Of a stretch of 64,000 nucleotides of DNA, positions 32,782 through 44,849 are shown one piece after another (position 1 is the stretch's first letter; every line of letters begins with the position of its first letter). The stretch comes from Amborella trichopoda. Lineage: Eukaryota > Streptophyta > Magnoliopsida > Amborellales > Amborellaceae. The position numbers were made by a program, and so were the translations under genes. The notes below the pieces were generated by a model. That model had not been told where the DNA came from. It saw only the letters and a program-made list of their open reading frames with translations, and did no database searches. The DNA lies in NCBI RefSeq assembly GCF_000471905.2, contig NW_006500357.1, positions 938,658 to 1,002,657 of the forward strand, written 5' to 3'.

Positions 32782-35721
32782 GCTTACCTCACTTACGACA
32801 CACCTGAGCGTAGAGCCCTTTTAGATCACTTTGGAAAGCCCCCTACCTTTCAACTTGGTTTGATCCCAGATCCCTTACACTTGTATTTTGCTTTCACACA
32901 CACAATTTTGCATGACCTGGGGTGATGATCCTTGGTTCCCCTTAGTGAGAGTTTGAGAGTTGTGAGATTGGATTTGAGAAGGGTTTGAGAGGGTTTAAGG
33001 GTCTTAAGGGTTTAAGAGGGTTTGAGAGGTTTCAGGGTTTAGCGTTAAGAAGTCAAGAAGAAGGGAAAAGAACCGCTCCTTAAAATTTGCTAGCCTTCCA
33101 ATGTCACCTCCCCTAGGAGGTAATATCGGTGATGAAATAAAGGTGCTAAGCACGAGGTGTAGATACCCCAAAGTCTAGTCAAAGGTGTTTACCCACGAGG
33201 GGATGTTAACTAAAAGACAACCTCCTTAAGAAGTTAACCAGAAGAAAAGAAGAAGAGAAAAAAGAGAGAGGGCACTACTCAATAATCTTGAAGAGCCTTT
33301 CGGCGTAGCCTCCTCTAAGAGGCTATGAAGGAGACTTAAGAAAGGGGCTAAGTGGTAAACCTCGGCACACTGGAGGCTAGTTAGAGGTGATTACCCACAA
33401 GGGGAAGTTAACCAAGAGCAAACCTCCTTAGGGAGCGACGGATGAAGCGAGAGAAGGAGGGAGGAGTAGAGGAGAAGGAAGAGAGATGGGAGAGAGGAGA
33501 GAGAAGGCACCACAGAGGCTAGTCAGAAGTAATTACCCACAAGGGGAAGTTAACCACGAGCAAGTTAGGGAGTAACGGACGAAGTGAGAAGAGAAGAGTG
33601 GACAGGCATCCCTGAGGATAGTCAGAGGTGATTACCCACAAGAGGAAGTTAACCAAGAGAAAGCTTCATTTGGACATAATGGATGAAGTGAGAAGAGAAG
33701 AGAGGAGAGGTGTCCTGGAGTCTAATCAGAGGTTATTACCTACAAGGGGAAGTTAACCAAGAGTAAGCCTCCTTAGGGAGTATGATGAAGTGAGAAGAGA
33801 AGATAGAAGTAGAGGAGAAGGAGATGAGGGAGAGATGAAAGGAAAAAGGTGGAGATAGAGGAGTGGAGAGGAAGAAAAGAGAGAAGGGAGGAGAGGGAGA
33901 GAGAGAGAGTGAAAGAGAGAGGGGAGAGAGATAGAGAGTGGAGGGGAGAATAGGTTGTTTGGGTGAGAGAGAGAAAGAGAAAGGAGAGTGGGTCGGCGAC
34001 TTAGCTATCAGTCTGAGTGAAGGAGAGAGAAGGGCTAGAGAAAGAGAGACAGGTGCATAGGAACGAGAGGCCGATAGCTTGAGATCGGCACCTAGGTTGA
34101 AGCCCGATGGTTCTTGAATGTTCTTGAATGTTCTTGAGAGGGAGGTCTATGGTCCAAGGTAGAAGGTTGGGGTGGATGGTTTGGTAGCCTAGGGAGTATG
34201 GTTTGGTGAGCTAGGGTGTATGGTCTAAGGTGTGGGATGGTTTGTGGTCTAGAGTGGACTAGAGACTATAGTCCAAAGTATAGGGATTTGTGGTCTAAGG
34301 TGAAATAAGGAGTATTGTCCAAGATATAGGGGTTTATAATCCATTGGTGTTATCTCAAGATGTAAACACATTCTCTCTCCTCTCTTTTAGGTTAAGAAAA
34401 GAAAAAGAAGCTCAAGCTCTCAATCATTCAAGAATTATTCAAGAATCAAGAACCATTACATAATACAAAATATTTTCTTATATAGAGGTTCCACTTAAAT
34501 ATGGGTGCACACTAAAAAACTACCCTAATTGCTTAAAAAAGGAATTAAAATGAATTTTCGGATTTGTTGAAAAATGATCGTTTCTACCCTTGAAAAATCA
34601 TGGAAATGACAAATAGAACCCAAAAAGGTGCCTCTTCCCATCCACATGGCTTGGGGGCTTCTCCCTTGTGACCCGGCAACATGTCAGACGATCAAATATG
34701 GTAGAAATGTAGATTATTCCGAGGAGATCATTTTGATATATGGTTTGCAATTGGGAATGGATTTTTCTTATGGTTTCAAAATTCCGATCAAACCACAAAC
34801 ATGAATTCATGCTTCTTAGATCTAGCATGTTTCTTTATCTAGAGGCCGTCAGAAAATGGTTTGTTGGCAACCAAAAAACTATGGCTTTTTTGGAGCATTT
34901 ATACGGTATCTTACTGATCTTCTTCTTGAGCAAATCTTACCTCAAACCGAAGCCCTTCGAGTCACGGTCGCAATGGATTTGGTTTTGGGGTCATTCTGAT
35001 CTTGAGGCTTCAAGAAACATCCACAGGAGCAAGGGGACATCTTGCTTCACAAAATTTTACATTTTGTGCTTTTTAATCGAATTTCTTTCTAATATTTCTT
35101 CTGTCTCGTGCATCATCTTAGGTCATGCCATAAGTCGCAATGTTCGTCTCAATGAGAAGAACGACATATCAAAATTTTAGCTTGATTGGCTTTAAGACAA
35201 AGAAGATATGACTTTTGTAAGAAACCCCATTTTTTACTATCACAGTTTCCATAAATGGAAACCGGTTCACAGTTACTCTTTATGAATAGTATAAGGCCTA
35301 CCCATTTTAGGAAAGTTGGGCCTAGAGGGGTCTAATTGATTTGAAATTTGGTATTCTAGGGTTTTTAGACCTTTTGAGTCTGTCTGTTGTGGTCTAATGA
35401 TCATATGAGACTTTCACAATATAACTCCAGTTATGAGATAATTTGCTTAGAGAGCAACATGTAATTGAAACTTCGTTCTGTTCTGCTGTATCTTTATCTG
35501 ATCGAGACGAAACTTGGTGACAACCTTTGCGGTGTCAAATGCCACCCTCAAATAATTTTTGAGGCCGTGCTAATACCTTTTCAAATCTCTTCAAAATTAG
35601 GATTATTTGCTCACGAGCTCCTGTAGTCAATAAGCATTTTGGTATCTGCAAACCTCGGTCACAACCGTCTCGTCTTTTATTTGCATTGGGGATAAAAGTG
35701 TGTAAAAAATGTTGTACAATA
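32782..35721 (-). repeat. Element C 3' LTR, inner piece
   Basis: Continues the LTR cut at 375. It starts GCTTACCTCAC and carries the family block AGCCCTTTTAGATCACTTTGG (32815-32835). It ends TTGTACAATA before the PPT context at 35722. 33370-33790 has about five copies of a 95-120 bp unit with GATTACCCACAAGGGGAAGT-TAACCAAGAG. 33800-34000 is GA-rich. 34140-34350 has GGTCTAAGGTG-type repeats. Confidence 0.85.
34476..34485 (-). promoter_or_regulatory. Putative TATA box of C LTR
   Basis: Minus-strand CTATATAAGA at the family's LTR promoter position. Confidence 0.45.
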
Positions 35722-36999
35722 GCTTGCCCCACTGAATGTCGCTCTTTGAGAGGAGCGAGAAGTGTGACATTAGAAAAAAAATCGCCTAAGTTCGTCTTTT
35801 GAATCCTTATTGGGGCATCATTATTGCCTCCCAATTTTCATTTTTTTCAATCACGGATGTCAACATGACTTTTGGGAGTAAATCATATCAAACTTCTTCC
35901 CTTAGTGGTGACTGAGAATGTTTTTTGTTCCAACGACTGGGGGCCCTACTTAAGGGCTTGTAAACCTAGGCCTATTAGAATTTTGAGGAAACCTAATTGT
36001 TGGGGGCCTTGTTTAAGGGCTTGTAAATCCAACCCATGGGGCTCTAGTTTGATTTACTAATGGGGCCATTGGGAGCTTCCTCCCCAATCCAACAGAAGTT
36101 TTGGTTCCAACAATTGGGGGTCTTGAATTGGAATTTGTTTGGCAGTCGGCTTAAGGGCTTCCTTCCCTATCCGTCAAGAAACTTTAGTGGTCAGAGCCAA
36201 TGGGAGCTTCCTCCCTAATTCACCAATAATTTTATTTTTAGGGAAGTCTAGTGGTCGGGGGCAATGGGAGCTTCCTCCCTAATTCACCGGGCTTCAATAT
36301 TGGTTTATTGATGGGGGCCTTGCTTAGGGGATTTTCTTTTCACTTCAGCAGATGTTGCTTTGGATAGATAGTCGAGGGCCTTAATAAGCGTATGGGCTAC
36401 TACACCAGGTTGTAACCCCATTGACATGAGAGGACCTCTTTGGGGCTTGAACCCCAAACTACTGGGCTCAGTTAGGCACATTTCCTTTGGCCATGAACCC
36501 GAATTCGAAGCCTATACAACAATTGGGAGCCTTAGTAAGACAATAACCCATAATGTCGAGGTACTAATCTGGCTTGACAGTTAACAACCTTTTGGGAGAA
36601 AATGACTCTATTTGTCTTCGTGAATTCTCTTTTTGCTGATGTCGTGATTAGGAAATCCTTTCGACAAGTGGCTTATTTGATTTGCCATCTTTTTGATTTT
36701 TCTGACTTTCAAGAGCTCTTTGAAAGCTGACCCGAGTAGTTGGAGCCTTGTTTGATCTCTTTTTATTTTCAGTAGCAAGGTGCCCTTAAGGGGCATTGTC
36801 TCCCTGACTATTGAGCGTTTGCATAGAGGGTTGGCTGAAGCCGCCTATCAAGGCGAGCGCTACATCAACCTATTTATTTGTCTAGATGCCCTTTCGGGTT
36901 TTCACCTGAATTAAGTAAAAGTGGTGCCGCAGAGCGGTTTTCACCAACTCCTTTTTTATTAGGCTCCTTTTACAAGTTACTTCATCGTCATGTCTGCCG

Positions 37000-37323
37000 T
37001 TCAAGAATAGCCTGGTAGTCCAGAAGTTTCTCCATCCATCATTTAAAGAGCATTCTTCCAAGATTGGAAAGGAGACGACTCGTGCTAAGATTTCAATCCT
37101 TGAGAATGAGAGTGATATGCTTACTCTCGAGCATTGCATAAGTGAACCCAAAGCCTTGTTGGCTCGAGCTAAGGAGGTAAGGCAGGATCCATCATCTGCC
37201 AAGCTTGATCATGGAAAATTCCCTCCTTTGGTAAAGCACGTCTCTCTCCTTAAAGCAGAGTTAAGGGATAGATTGAAGATAATACAATGTATTTTATCCG
37301 ATCTTGGCGGCAGGAAAAAGTAG
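37000..37323 (+). pseudogene. Captured coding fragment, coiled-coil-like, unknown
   Basis: A plus-strand frame open from about 37000 to TAG at 37321-37323, antisense to element C. It reads KEHSSKIGKETTRAKISILE, then ARAKEVRQD and LLKAELRDRLKIIQ. The composition is helical and charged with leucine spacing, and it resembles the C-terminal tail of a coiled-coil protein. It is followed by T-rich sequence like a plant 3' UTR (37324-37520). No start codon or domain was recognised. It could be a gene end picked up by the element, or chance. Confidence 0.4.
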
Positions 37324-37739
37324 CTCATCGACTATCTTCTCCCTTTTACAATTGTTATTCTTGTGTTTTTAGACCTTGAGCCAGATGATGTAGCTTCATT
37401 CTTGCTTAGAATGGCTTTTCATCTTCCTTTGCTATGTAAGGCCTTAGGCCCTGACATGTAATTCTCCCTTTTTCTTAAGAATGAGAGCTTCTCTTTCCCT
37501 TTACTTGCTTATCTCTTCCGCTTTATGGCTCTTCGCATAGTTTGCCTTTGTCTCCTCGAGGGAATGGGGGAAACGTTGGAGGTGCTTCTCATAGAGGTGC
37601 TTTTTGCCTCAATTCTTCTTGACGTGAAGCCCTTTCAGGTTTTCATCCAAGCCCTGAGGGTATGTGTTATTTCTAGCTTTCACAAGACCTTGTTAGGACG
37701 TTTTTGTTTGCAGCGCTTTTTCCCATGGTGTTTACAGTG

Positions 37740-38460
37740 CAAATCGAGACGATCTACAAATGGGGATCGCTCAAATCTAAAGCACAAACTCATTTTTTTA
37801 AGAGTGATAGAGTGTGGGGAAAATTCGAATTCTGATCAGATGCCAGATCTACTCAGAAATGAGTAAATCCGCTCTCAAATTAGTGGTATAACCAACATAT
37901 ATCCAAATACATGAAATATTGAATGAAACACAAATAAGGTCTTCGATCTAATAAAACGACTGAAGAAATAAAGAAAATGAAGATAAGAAGAATACATGGT
38001 CAGGCCAGTTTTCCTGGCAAACTTGAAGCTTCGAGGCCTCACCCGTATCAGGATTGTGGCTTCAATGTTGATCAAGCTTTGGCTTGGTTGAATGGTTTTC
38101 TTGAATCTAATCTAATGGTTAGGGTTTGTTGGGGTTTTTCCTGGATCTAAGGTTTCTCACAAGTTTTCTCTCTGTTCTCTGAAGTCTCTCATCTTCTAGC
38201 TTTTTCTCTACCTCTGATTTCTTGAGCTTATCACGGCTAACCCTACAAGAATACACGTCTCTCCCAAAAGAGGCACGTAAATGTGTTTTATAGACTCAAA
38301 AGAGGTGTAGAATAGATAACTACTAAAAACCACAAGATTTACCAGGATACTGGATCACATGATGGAGACCATGGATTATAGCGTTTTATTGTTTGGTGGT
38401 TTTCTGGAATAGTGTGGTCCTAAGGGTTAAAAAATATCACATAATTTGCTAGTTTTTAAT
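37740..38460. other. Unclassified insert-like segment in element C
   Basis: It lacks the family repeats. On the minus strand it has CTATAAAACACA (near 38290), a good TATA-like motif, followed by AGAGACGTGTATTC. It could be an LTR or promoter fragment from another element. No terminal repeats or TSD were found. Confidence 0.3.
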
Positions 38461-38816
38461 GACGTATCTACAAATAGTTTTAGTGCAGTTTAAAGTCATG
38501 TGACCAGGACTATGTGTTGCATAGTTTAACATCATGCCACATGGACATGAGACTATGACACTTTTGCCCGTGATAATCCGTAAGATAGGATCACCACGTC
38601 CGTCATTTGAGGATGAGTGCCCTGAAGGATTTTCACCGTACCTTCTTTATTCTTGACTCTTTTTCTCATAGTGCCCTTGTGGATTTTCATTATGGCTGTC
38701 TTTCTTTATTTTTTCTTCTTTTCTTTTAACATATTTTGCCCATGGTGGCGTTGGGGTGTACACCATGTTTATCATTTTCTTTCCTTTTCCATTTTTTTTT
38801 TATTGGTGGATGGCCT

Positions 38817-39220
38817 TGGTTTTTCAATCCTAGGACGAGAAAAAACTTTTCTTAAAACTACAATGCCTTTTCTCGCAATAGTGAGAGAGAGAAGAAGAAA
38901 AAGGCATGTGTTGCCCCCCCTTTTTGGGTTCACACACGTGTGCGCGTGAGGGTGACCCCAATGCCCGCTAGGATAGGGGTTGAGCGGTGTGGTATGTGCG
39001 GTTTGAACAAAGAAAAAAATATGTGAGGTAAGGCTTACCTCACGGGAAAGGGTCGGGAGATGCCCTGGAGTTGAACCCTCTTAGATCACAATTGGAAACC
39101 TCTCGTGCCTTTTGGATCGGTTTGATTCCGGCTCCCTTGCATTCTCACCTTGCTTTCACACATACTCATCAGAATGGCCTAGGGTTGATGGCTCCTTGGT
39201 TCGTCTGAGTGATGTTGAGA
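38817..39220 (-). repeat. Element C 5' LTR, truncated
   Basis: TGGTTTTTCAATCCTAGG starts a match to 141-375 and then to 32782-33000. It covers the uninterrupted GTGAGGTAAGGCTTACCTCA site (39023-39042) and GAACCCTCTTAGATCACAAT. The match ends near TGTTGAGAGTTTTTAG (39220), where unrelated DNA begins. No clear PBS precedes it. Confidence 0.8.
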
Positions 39221-39440
39221 GTTTTTAGTATAAACAATTTTATTATCTCTAATTTTTTAACAAACTGGCTCATAACCAATTACTCAAATCGAGTATATCA
39301 TTTGAAGGGGGGGGGGGGGGGGGGGTGGGAAGGAGCCAATGACTAACAAAGAGGCACCTTTTAGAGTCTCTGTAACGATTTTATCATCAACGCACACTAA
39401 AGGCATCGTACCATCAACAACCTCTTTTACCTCCATCGTC

Positions 39441-39471
<31 letters not shown>

Positions 39472-40750
39472 TTTTAAAAAATATTATTATTATTTTTTTG
39501 GAAGCCTACACCATGTGATATTTATGGCCGTTGTTTCACCCACACCCTTATTTTCAACAAATACTATAAAACTTAGCCTAGTAAGCTCAATTTTTTTTTG
39601 TTTTTTGGGAAACATAAGCTCAAGTTCTATAGTACTAAGGCCAGTATGCACGTAATACTTCCTAAGTACTATTCACCTTAGGAAAGGGGTTGGGGTTGTG
39701 GCATCCCTACTCCCAGTTATCCATTCCTACCGCTGACACCCCAAATTATTCGCCTTACCATAGACCCAACGGGGTACATTAAAACTCACCTCAGCCATGT
39801 GAATGAGCCTAGTCCAATGGACTCGGCCATGTTCCTGAACGCTGATGTATTTTGTCACCTGTTGAATGGGCATCCTCCATTTAGTAGCATTTGGGACCTG
39901 TTTACACGAGGAATACAGTAATTCGTTAGCATAGGATACCCACCAGTGGGGGCCTTCGAAGGACAATAAGTGTGATGGTCCATCACCAAGATGTTAAGAG
40001 TCACCTGGTGCTTAGTGCTTGATGACAGACAATTCTGTTGACCATGTCTTTACTCCTGTGTGAGAGAGAGACCAGGCAGGGCATTGCATAAGAGACAAAC
40101 TCGAGAGAGAGAGAGAGAGAGAGCGCATGATCTTACACAAGAGACAAACTCGAATTTCTCAAATCATAAGGGATAATAAATAAGAAAGTCTGATCTTTTC
40201 TTTCTTGCACACAGAGGAGTTCTCCCTTTCGAGAATAAATAAAGAGGGTTCAAGTAGTGGACCACAAAACCTAAATGAAAAACGTTGTTCAATGTAATTA
40301 GGTATACTCATGTGACCAAAGGAAAAGCATGATTTAGGGCTTCACCCATTTTCTTATCTTACTTTGGAAAGCCCGTCAAAGCACATGTAACTTAAGAAAG
40401 GGTAGAAATCCCTTGGAGGGGCACCTCCACTTGCCTCCCCGAGAGAAGAAAGTAGTTTTGTGAGAATTACGTTTGTAGATACGGATATCATCTAAACAAG
40501 TGGATATCTTGTTAGTGATTTTTCATAAAATCAGTCTTTGAAAACTTGGCTTGGGTGGCCGAACCAGTCACCCACGGCTCCGGGATCGGCCGACTACTTA
40601 GACCTGCTCGGCCGCTCCAAGCTTATAGAAAATAATTAAAAAATATTCAAAAATATTTAAAATCCTATTGTAGTTGGTATATGGGACAAAATGATTTAAG
40701 TTAGATTTTTTAGAAACTCTATTTCTGTATATTTAGGCCTTAGGCCCCCA
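39221..40750. other. Non-element DNA with simple repeats
   Basis: Contains a G run (39307-39325), TTC repeats (about 39442-39462) passing into poly-T, and a short GA run (about 40104-40122) flanked by duplicated GAGACAAACTCGA. A 79-aa minus ORF (39727-39966) has no recognisable family. Probably intergenic or very old repeat DNA. Confidence 0.5.
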
Positions 40751-40963
40751 TGAAAGATCATTTCAAAATACTGCAAAGAACTTTCTGTTTATTGATTGAT
40801 AAAAGATAAATTAAAGATAACAATTAAATACCAACGGTTATGGATAACTACTAACTAATCTTATCATAATCAAGACACACCTAATAGATATATACCATAC
40901 ATATACATATCTCATTATGTATTCATAATGATGTATATCAATAAAGATAAACATATTTTAATA
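40751..40963 (-). repeat. Probable Copia LTR remnant
   Basis: On the minus strand, GTTTGAGAGGGAGTATTAAA is the classic Ty1/copia arrangement of a purine tract (GAGAGGGAG) directly before an LTR (TATTAA, for TGTTAA). The AT-rich segment then runs about 213 bp to a plausible end at TTTCA (40751), with AATAAA-type polyadenylation text. There is no internal coding sequence or TSD, so it is a fragment. Identification is by motif only. Confidence 0.5.
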
Positions 40964-41224
40964 CTCCCTCTCAAACTCAAGATGCTTTTACACAAAGCAG
41001 CTAGAGTTTGAACAATAAGTTGCATAAACGATTGAGTTAGATCTTTAAGTCTTTATGTGCATGGTGTGACCAATAGAAGCAGTGGAAGAAGTGGTCTCTT
41101 GCTTGAAGAACAAGCACAGAATGACACTTGGAAGAGCCAACAGAACTCGGTAAGGAACCGAGACAGATTTAGCAACTCGCAGTCCAGAACACAGGGCAGA
41201 ATAAAGACAAAGGTTGTTTTTACA

Positions 41225-41400
41225 GAGAGTCTTGCAGAGAGTCGAAGAAGGACTCAGCAGAGAGTCGAAGAAGGACTCAATAGAGAGTCGAAGAAGGACT
41301 CGACGGATAGTCGAAGAAGGACTCGGTGGATAGTTGAAAAAGGATTCGGCGGATTGTCGAAGAACGACTCAGCGGATAGTTGAAGAACGACTCTACGGCC
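41225..41400. repeat. 21-bp tandem repeat (AGAGAGTCGAAGAAGGACTC)
   Basis: Eight or so copies of AGAGAGTCGAAGAAGGACTC-A, drifting to GGATAGTTGAAGAACGACTC. The plus strand reads as a 7-residue repeat (ESRRRTQ/SRRRT) in a 108-aa ORF with no known domain. Confidence 0.88.
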
Positions 41401-41841
41401 ATTTTTAGATGCCATTTTTAGAGGTGGATGAAGACTGTGGGCAGTAAACAACTTTGCAGCCACCTAGGAATTCACACAGGTACTTTGCTACTACCTGCTC
41501 CAATACATGCTTCGAAGAGCTCTTTGCAGCAGACTAAAGACTACACACTTTTAAAGGAAAGTTTTTAAAGCAAAGTCAATTGCCTTTAAAAGAAGTTTTC
41601 CGATATACATAGCCTTATCATGTATGCCTACTATATGTAGAACGTGGATGTTAGGACGGATCACTTTGCCTTTCACAAGGCCTTATGTGTTCTTATGGGT
41701 TGGAACTATGGAAAAGTACTAGAGAATTCAAAAGCGTACCAGACTTGCAACTGCGAATTCGAAGGACCATATCATCTGCCCCCGATTGATATATGCAAAC
41801 GGAGATTTACAAAAGCTTTTGCTTTGCAAGTATACAAAGAC

Positions 41842-41948
41842 GTAGGGGTGCTTGCAAGGAGAACAATTTGTTGAGCAAACTTTGACCAAATTGGAGATGT
41901 AGGGGTGCTTGCAAGGAGAACAATTTGTTGAGCAAACTTTGACCAAAA
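41842..41948. repeat. 57-bp direct tandem duplication
   Basis: GTAGGGGTGCTTGCAAGGAG at 41842 and again at 41899, almost identical through TTTGACCAAA. Recent, because hardly any difference is visible. Confidence 0.92.
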
Positions 41949-42091
41949 TTTGAGAAGGTTTTGATCAGATTTTTTTAGAGAGAGCAGCTGTTCAAATAGG
42001 ATAGAATAAGTCATGAATGATTTTCTAGAGAGAGAAACTAGGCCCAAGCGCTGATCACATAAGGCCCAAAGAAGATCGCATGTGGGTAGAG
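41949..42091. other. Left flank of element D
   Basis: Short non-coding sequence ending GGGTAGAG before the TSD AGCCC. Nothing further was recognised. The segment 41640-41840 upstream has a 76-aa plus ORF of unknown type. Confidence 0.5.
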
Positions 42092-42096
42092 AGCCC
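42092..42096. other. Target-site duplication of element D (AGCCC), left
   Basis: AGCCC at 42092-42096 and 58539-58543, directly outside the LTR ends. Confidence 0.92.
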
Positions 42097-44763
42097 TGTT
42101 GCAAGATATTTTTCATCATCATGGGGCCCCTGCTCAATAAAAGCCTAGCCAACAGTGGAAATTTTGACAATCTCAGAATAGCCCCAGAACTAGTCTAGAT
42201 CTTCATAAGAAATCTCAAAAGCCTCCTGCCAAGTTTTGTTGAAACCGACAAGTCTAAGGCAGTGCAGACAGAGAAACAGTTATGGCAAAATCAGCCTCTA
42301 GCACCCTAAAACAGACATTATAACTAGAGCTACATTTTTTAATAACTCAATTTGCTGTGGGACCATTGCCATTGGATCCGTCATGGTTGAAATCCCGTAG
42401 GGGTCAAATTTCAGCCTAAATGGACATCCCAAGAAGAAGTTATAGGAAAAGAGCGAAACAGGGGGAGTTGCATGCTATTCCTATGCGGCTACATTGCAAC
42501 TAGGCTCCATTAATGGGACAGCCACGAATTGTTACTTGCAATGCTTATATCTCCCTCGTCCGAGATTGGATCATGTTCAAACTTATTGGAGCGTGTTCGT
42601 CTCAATGAGACGAGCGTTTCAATATGTGGCATGCCTCGCGATGACGCCCGAGTGCTTAGAAAAGCTAGAGAGAAGTTGCTGATCCGTGAAGAAAGTGCAG
42701 AAAAATCAGCAGTGTCATATCTCGCTCTACCAAGCGGGCCAGATCGATGTAAAACCAATTTCATTGTGTGCATAAGGTCTCGAGCTATCTCCGACCCAAA
42801 CCCCATACATGATGAACGGTTGAATTCTACACACGAACCTGATGAAGCGACTGTAAATTCTGTCGTCGAAATTCCAGATTCTGGCAAAAATTCCAAAGTT
42901 ACAAAATCTTCGTTCAGACACAGAATCGAGCTGTGTTTGTTGCCTCGCGATCGTGATGACATGCTCAGTGTGATCCAATGGAAAAATCACAGAAAAACAT
43001 CAAGGAATGAAAAAAATATAGATCTAAAATTTTAAGATTCATTCAAATTTCAAGTCACATGATCGTAACTTAAAAACACGATTTATGGCTCGAAGTTGGT
43101 ATTAAATTGATCGGCATGCCGAGCACTACAAGAAAACAATCATCTCTCGATCAATTGAGCATCGGAACGACCCCGGATCATCTACGAAAATTCGTGCATG
43201 TTCTAGGAAAACATAAGGATTGTTCTAAAATTCCACAACTTGTTACGAATGGGCAAATCCAGCAATTAGGGTTACTTTTGATCATTCACCCATGTTTGGG
43301 CATAATTCTATATATACCGTACCATCATTATACGTAAAGGGGCATGAACTTTTCACAAAAGAGAGTTTTTACTTAATAGATTTTCTCTTTCTTCTCATTG
43401 TTGGGTCATGTTGGGAGAGAGAGTAAGGAGAGAGAAACTATTGGACCAGTACCCTTAGGTTCAAGATAAATCTTCTCTCTCTTCTTTTTCTTTTCTTCTC
43501 TCTCTTCCTCTTCTTCTTCTTCCTCTTCTCCATCTGAGCACGGTAGTAGCAATGCTGCGCATGCCTCAGGTCGCGCATGGCGATGGAAGTGCCATGCGCG
43601 AGCCTCCTTCTCCTTCTGTTCGTCCATCTTTGTCCCTTAGTGAGGTTTTCAGACGGCGCTGCTCATCGCCGTTTGCAGACATATCCTCGACGCCTCAGTG
43701 AAGAGCACAGACGGGGAAACTCATTGCTGCCTGTAGGGGTCTCCCCCTGTTGTATGCCTATCGCAGACGGTGATGCCTATCGTCGCCTGCGAGAGGTCTC
43801 GGCAATACCTATCGCCGTTCGTGAGCCTCCTTTGCTTGTGCGGTGCCTATTGCCTTCCATAAGCCTCCTTTGCATGCTCGGTGCCCATAGCCATCCGTGA
43901 GCCTCCTTCGTGTGTTCGGTGATCATCGCCATCCCTCCTGCGTCCCATGCCTATCGCTGTGCGCCTCATGAGAACTATCGTCGCACGCTTCGCAAATGGC
44001 TATCGCCGCGTGCTTCACGAGAAGCTATCACCACCAGTGCAGAGGTGCGCTGCCTTCTTGTGTCGCCAACGATGATGCCTAGTGCCGCATGTAGTTCCCT
44101 GTTCCCACTCAAGCTGTGAGCAGTAGTGGCTAGCACCGTCTAAGAGCCGTGACACTGCTACTCCAGAGTCATGGGTGGCGATGCCTAGCACCGACGCGAC
44201 CCTATCCCTTCGCCGTCTCGTGCCTTCTAGTCATTCTCTCCTCTTCTCACTTGATCGAGGGTTGATCTAGCCTAGCACCACCATATTGGCCTCAGTTTCA
44301 AGTAGTATTACCATCGTGCTGATCCTGAGTACCATGCCCTTCTTGCTACCACTCCGAGTCAGTCACTGTTCGGCTATCAAGCTAGTCTCATCATCAAGTT
44401 CTCTTCTCTCTTTGACCGTTGTTCGAACCTTCCACCTTATCACTATAACCCCTCACATTCCTAGCCACATGAATGTGCATTGCCCTAAGACAAGGGTGGG
44501 CCCTTCGGCCCACTTGTCTTGAAAATTAACCATAGTAGTATTGTGCAGAAAAATAAGATTGCAGGTCATGGGAGGCGATTTCGAACCAGCTAAAGCGGCT
44601 GGGGGGCTTTACATCCAAAATTCCTTTCTCATTAGTTGGATACATTCCCTTGTTTTTAAACAAGGTTCCCATGAGAGCGATCTCAAGTCCTGAGTTTTTC
44701 AAACCCGAGACATTGTCACCCGATCACCTAGATCCGGGGAAGTAAGATCGAGGCACTTAACCA
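42097..44763 (+). repeat. Element D 5' LTR (2667 bp)
   Basis: TGTTGCAAGATATTTTTCAT … GATCGAGGCACTTAACCA. In the first 115 bases I count about 11 differences from the 3' LTR. It lacks about 60 bp (at 43250) and 85 bp (at 44605) that the 3' LTR has; the latter removes the AAGAGGGTGCCC block. A region of CATCGCC/TGCCTATCGCC repeats lies at 43640-44150. Confidence 0.93.
43309..43316 (+). promoter_or_regulatory. TATA box of D 5' LTR
   Basis: TCTATATATACCG, matched at 56961-56968 in the 3' LTR (TATATATAGTG). It is about 130 bp before the (TCTTC)n tract. The likely U3 promoter driving the genomic RNA. Confidence 0.6.
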
Positions 44764-44766
44764 GCT

Positions 44767-44784
44767 TAGCGACTACATTGGGGA
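44767..44784 (+). other. Primer-binding site of element D
   Basis: TAGCGACTACATTGGGGA, three bases (GCT) after the LTR end CCA. Same spacer and same tRNA-type site as element A, with three or so substitutions. Confidence 0.8.
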
Positions 44785-44849
44785 CTTATTACGCCTTCGT
44801 CGATTTTCTCTTGTTTGACCAATATCTTCTTTCACTTTCACTACTACTT

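Larger units (their letters stand above)
35722..38816 (-). other. Interior of element C, largely non-coding
   Basis: Starts with the PPT context (GCTTGCCCCACTGAATGTCG). Next come GGGGCCTTGTTTAAGGGCTT units (35935-36180) with GGGAGCTTCCTCCCTAATTC units, then a segment shared with D and E (AAGCCGCCTATCAAGGCGAG, 36838). 37000-37520 is unlike other elements (see the coiled-coil ORF). 37740-38460 is unclassified. GTTTAAAGTC repeats (38480-38560) and hairpins such as CATGGTG..CACCATG (38741-38767) end it. No gag or pol was recognised. Confidence 0.65.

Noticed and set aside
39727..39966. 79-aa minus ORF with a W/Y-rich sequence
   Set aside because: I could not link it to any family, and no splice sites or extension were found. 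Not supported as a gene.
42510..43035. Overlapping 150-aa minus and 168-aa plus ORFs near the start of D's LTR
   Set aside because: They occur within LTR sequence; the 3' LTR copy (56141-56487) breaks both frames, and no domain was seen.
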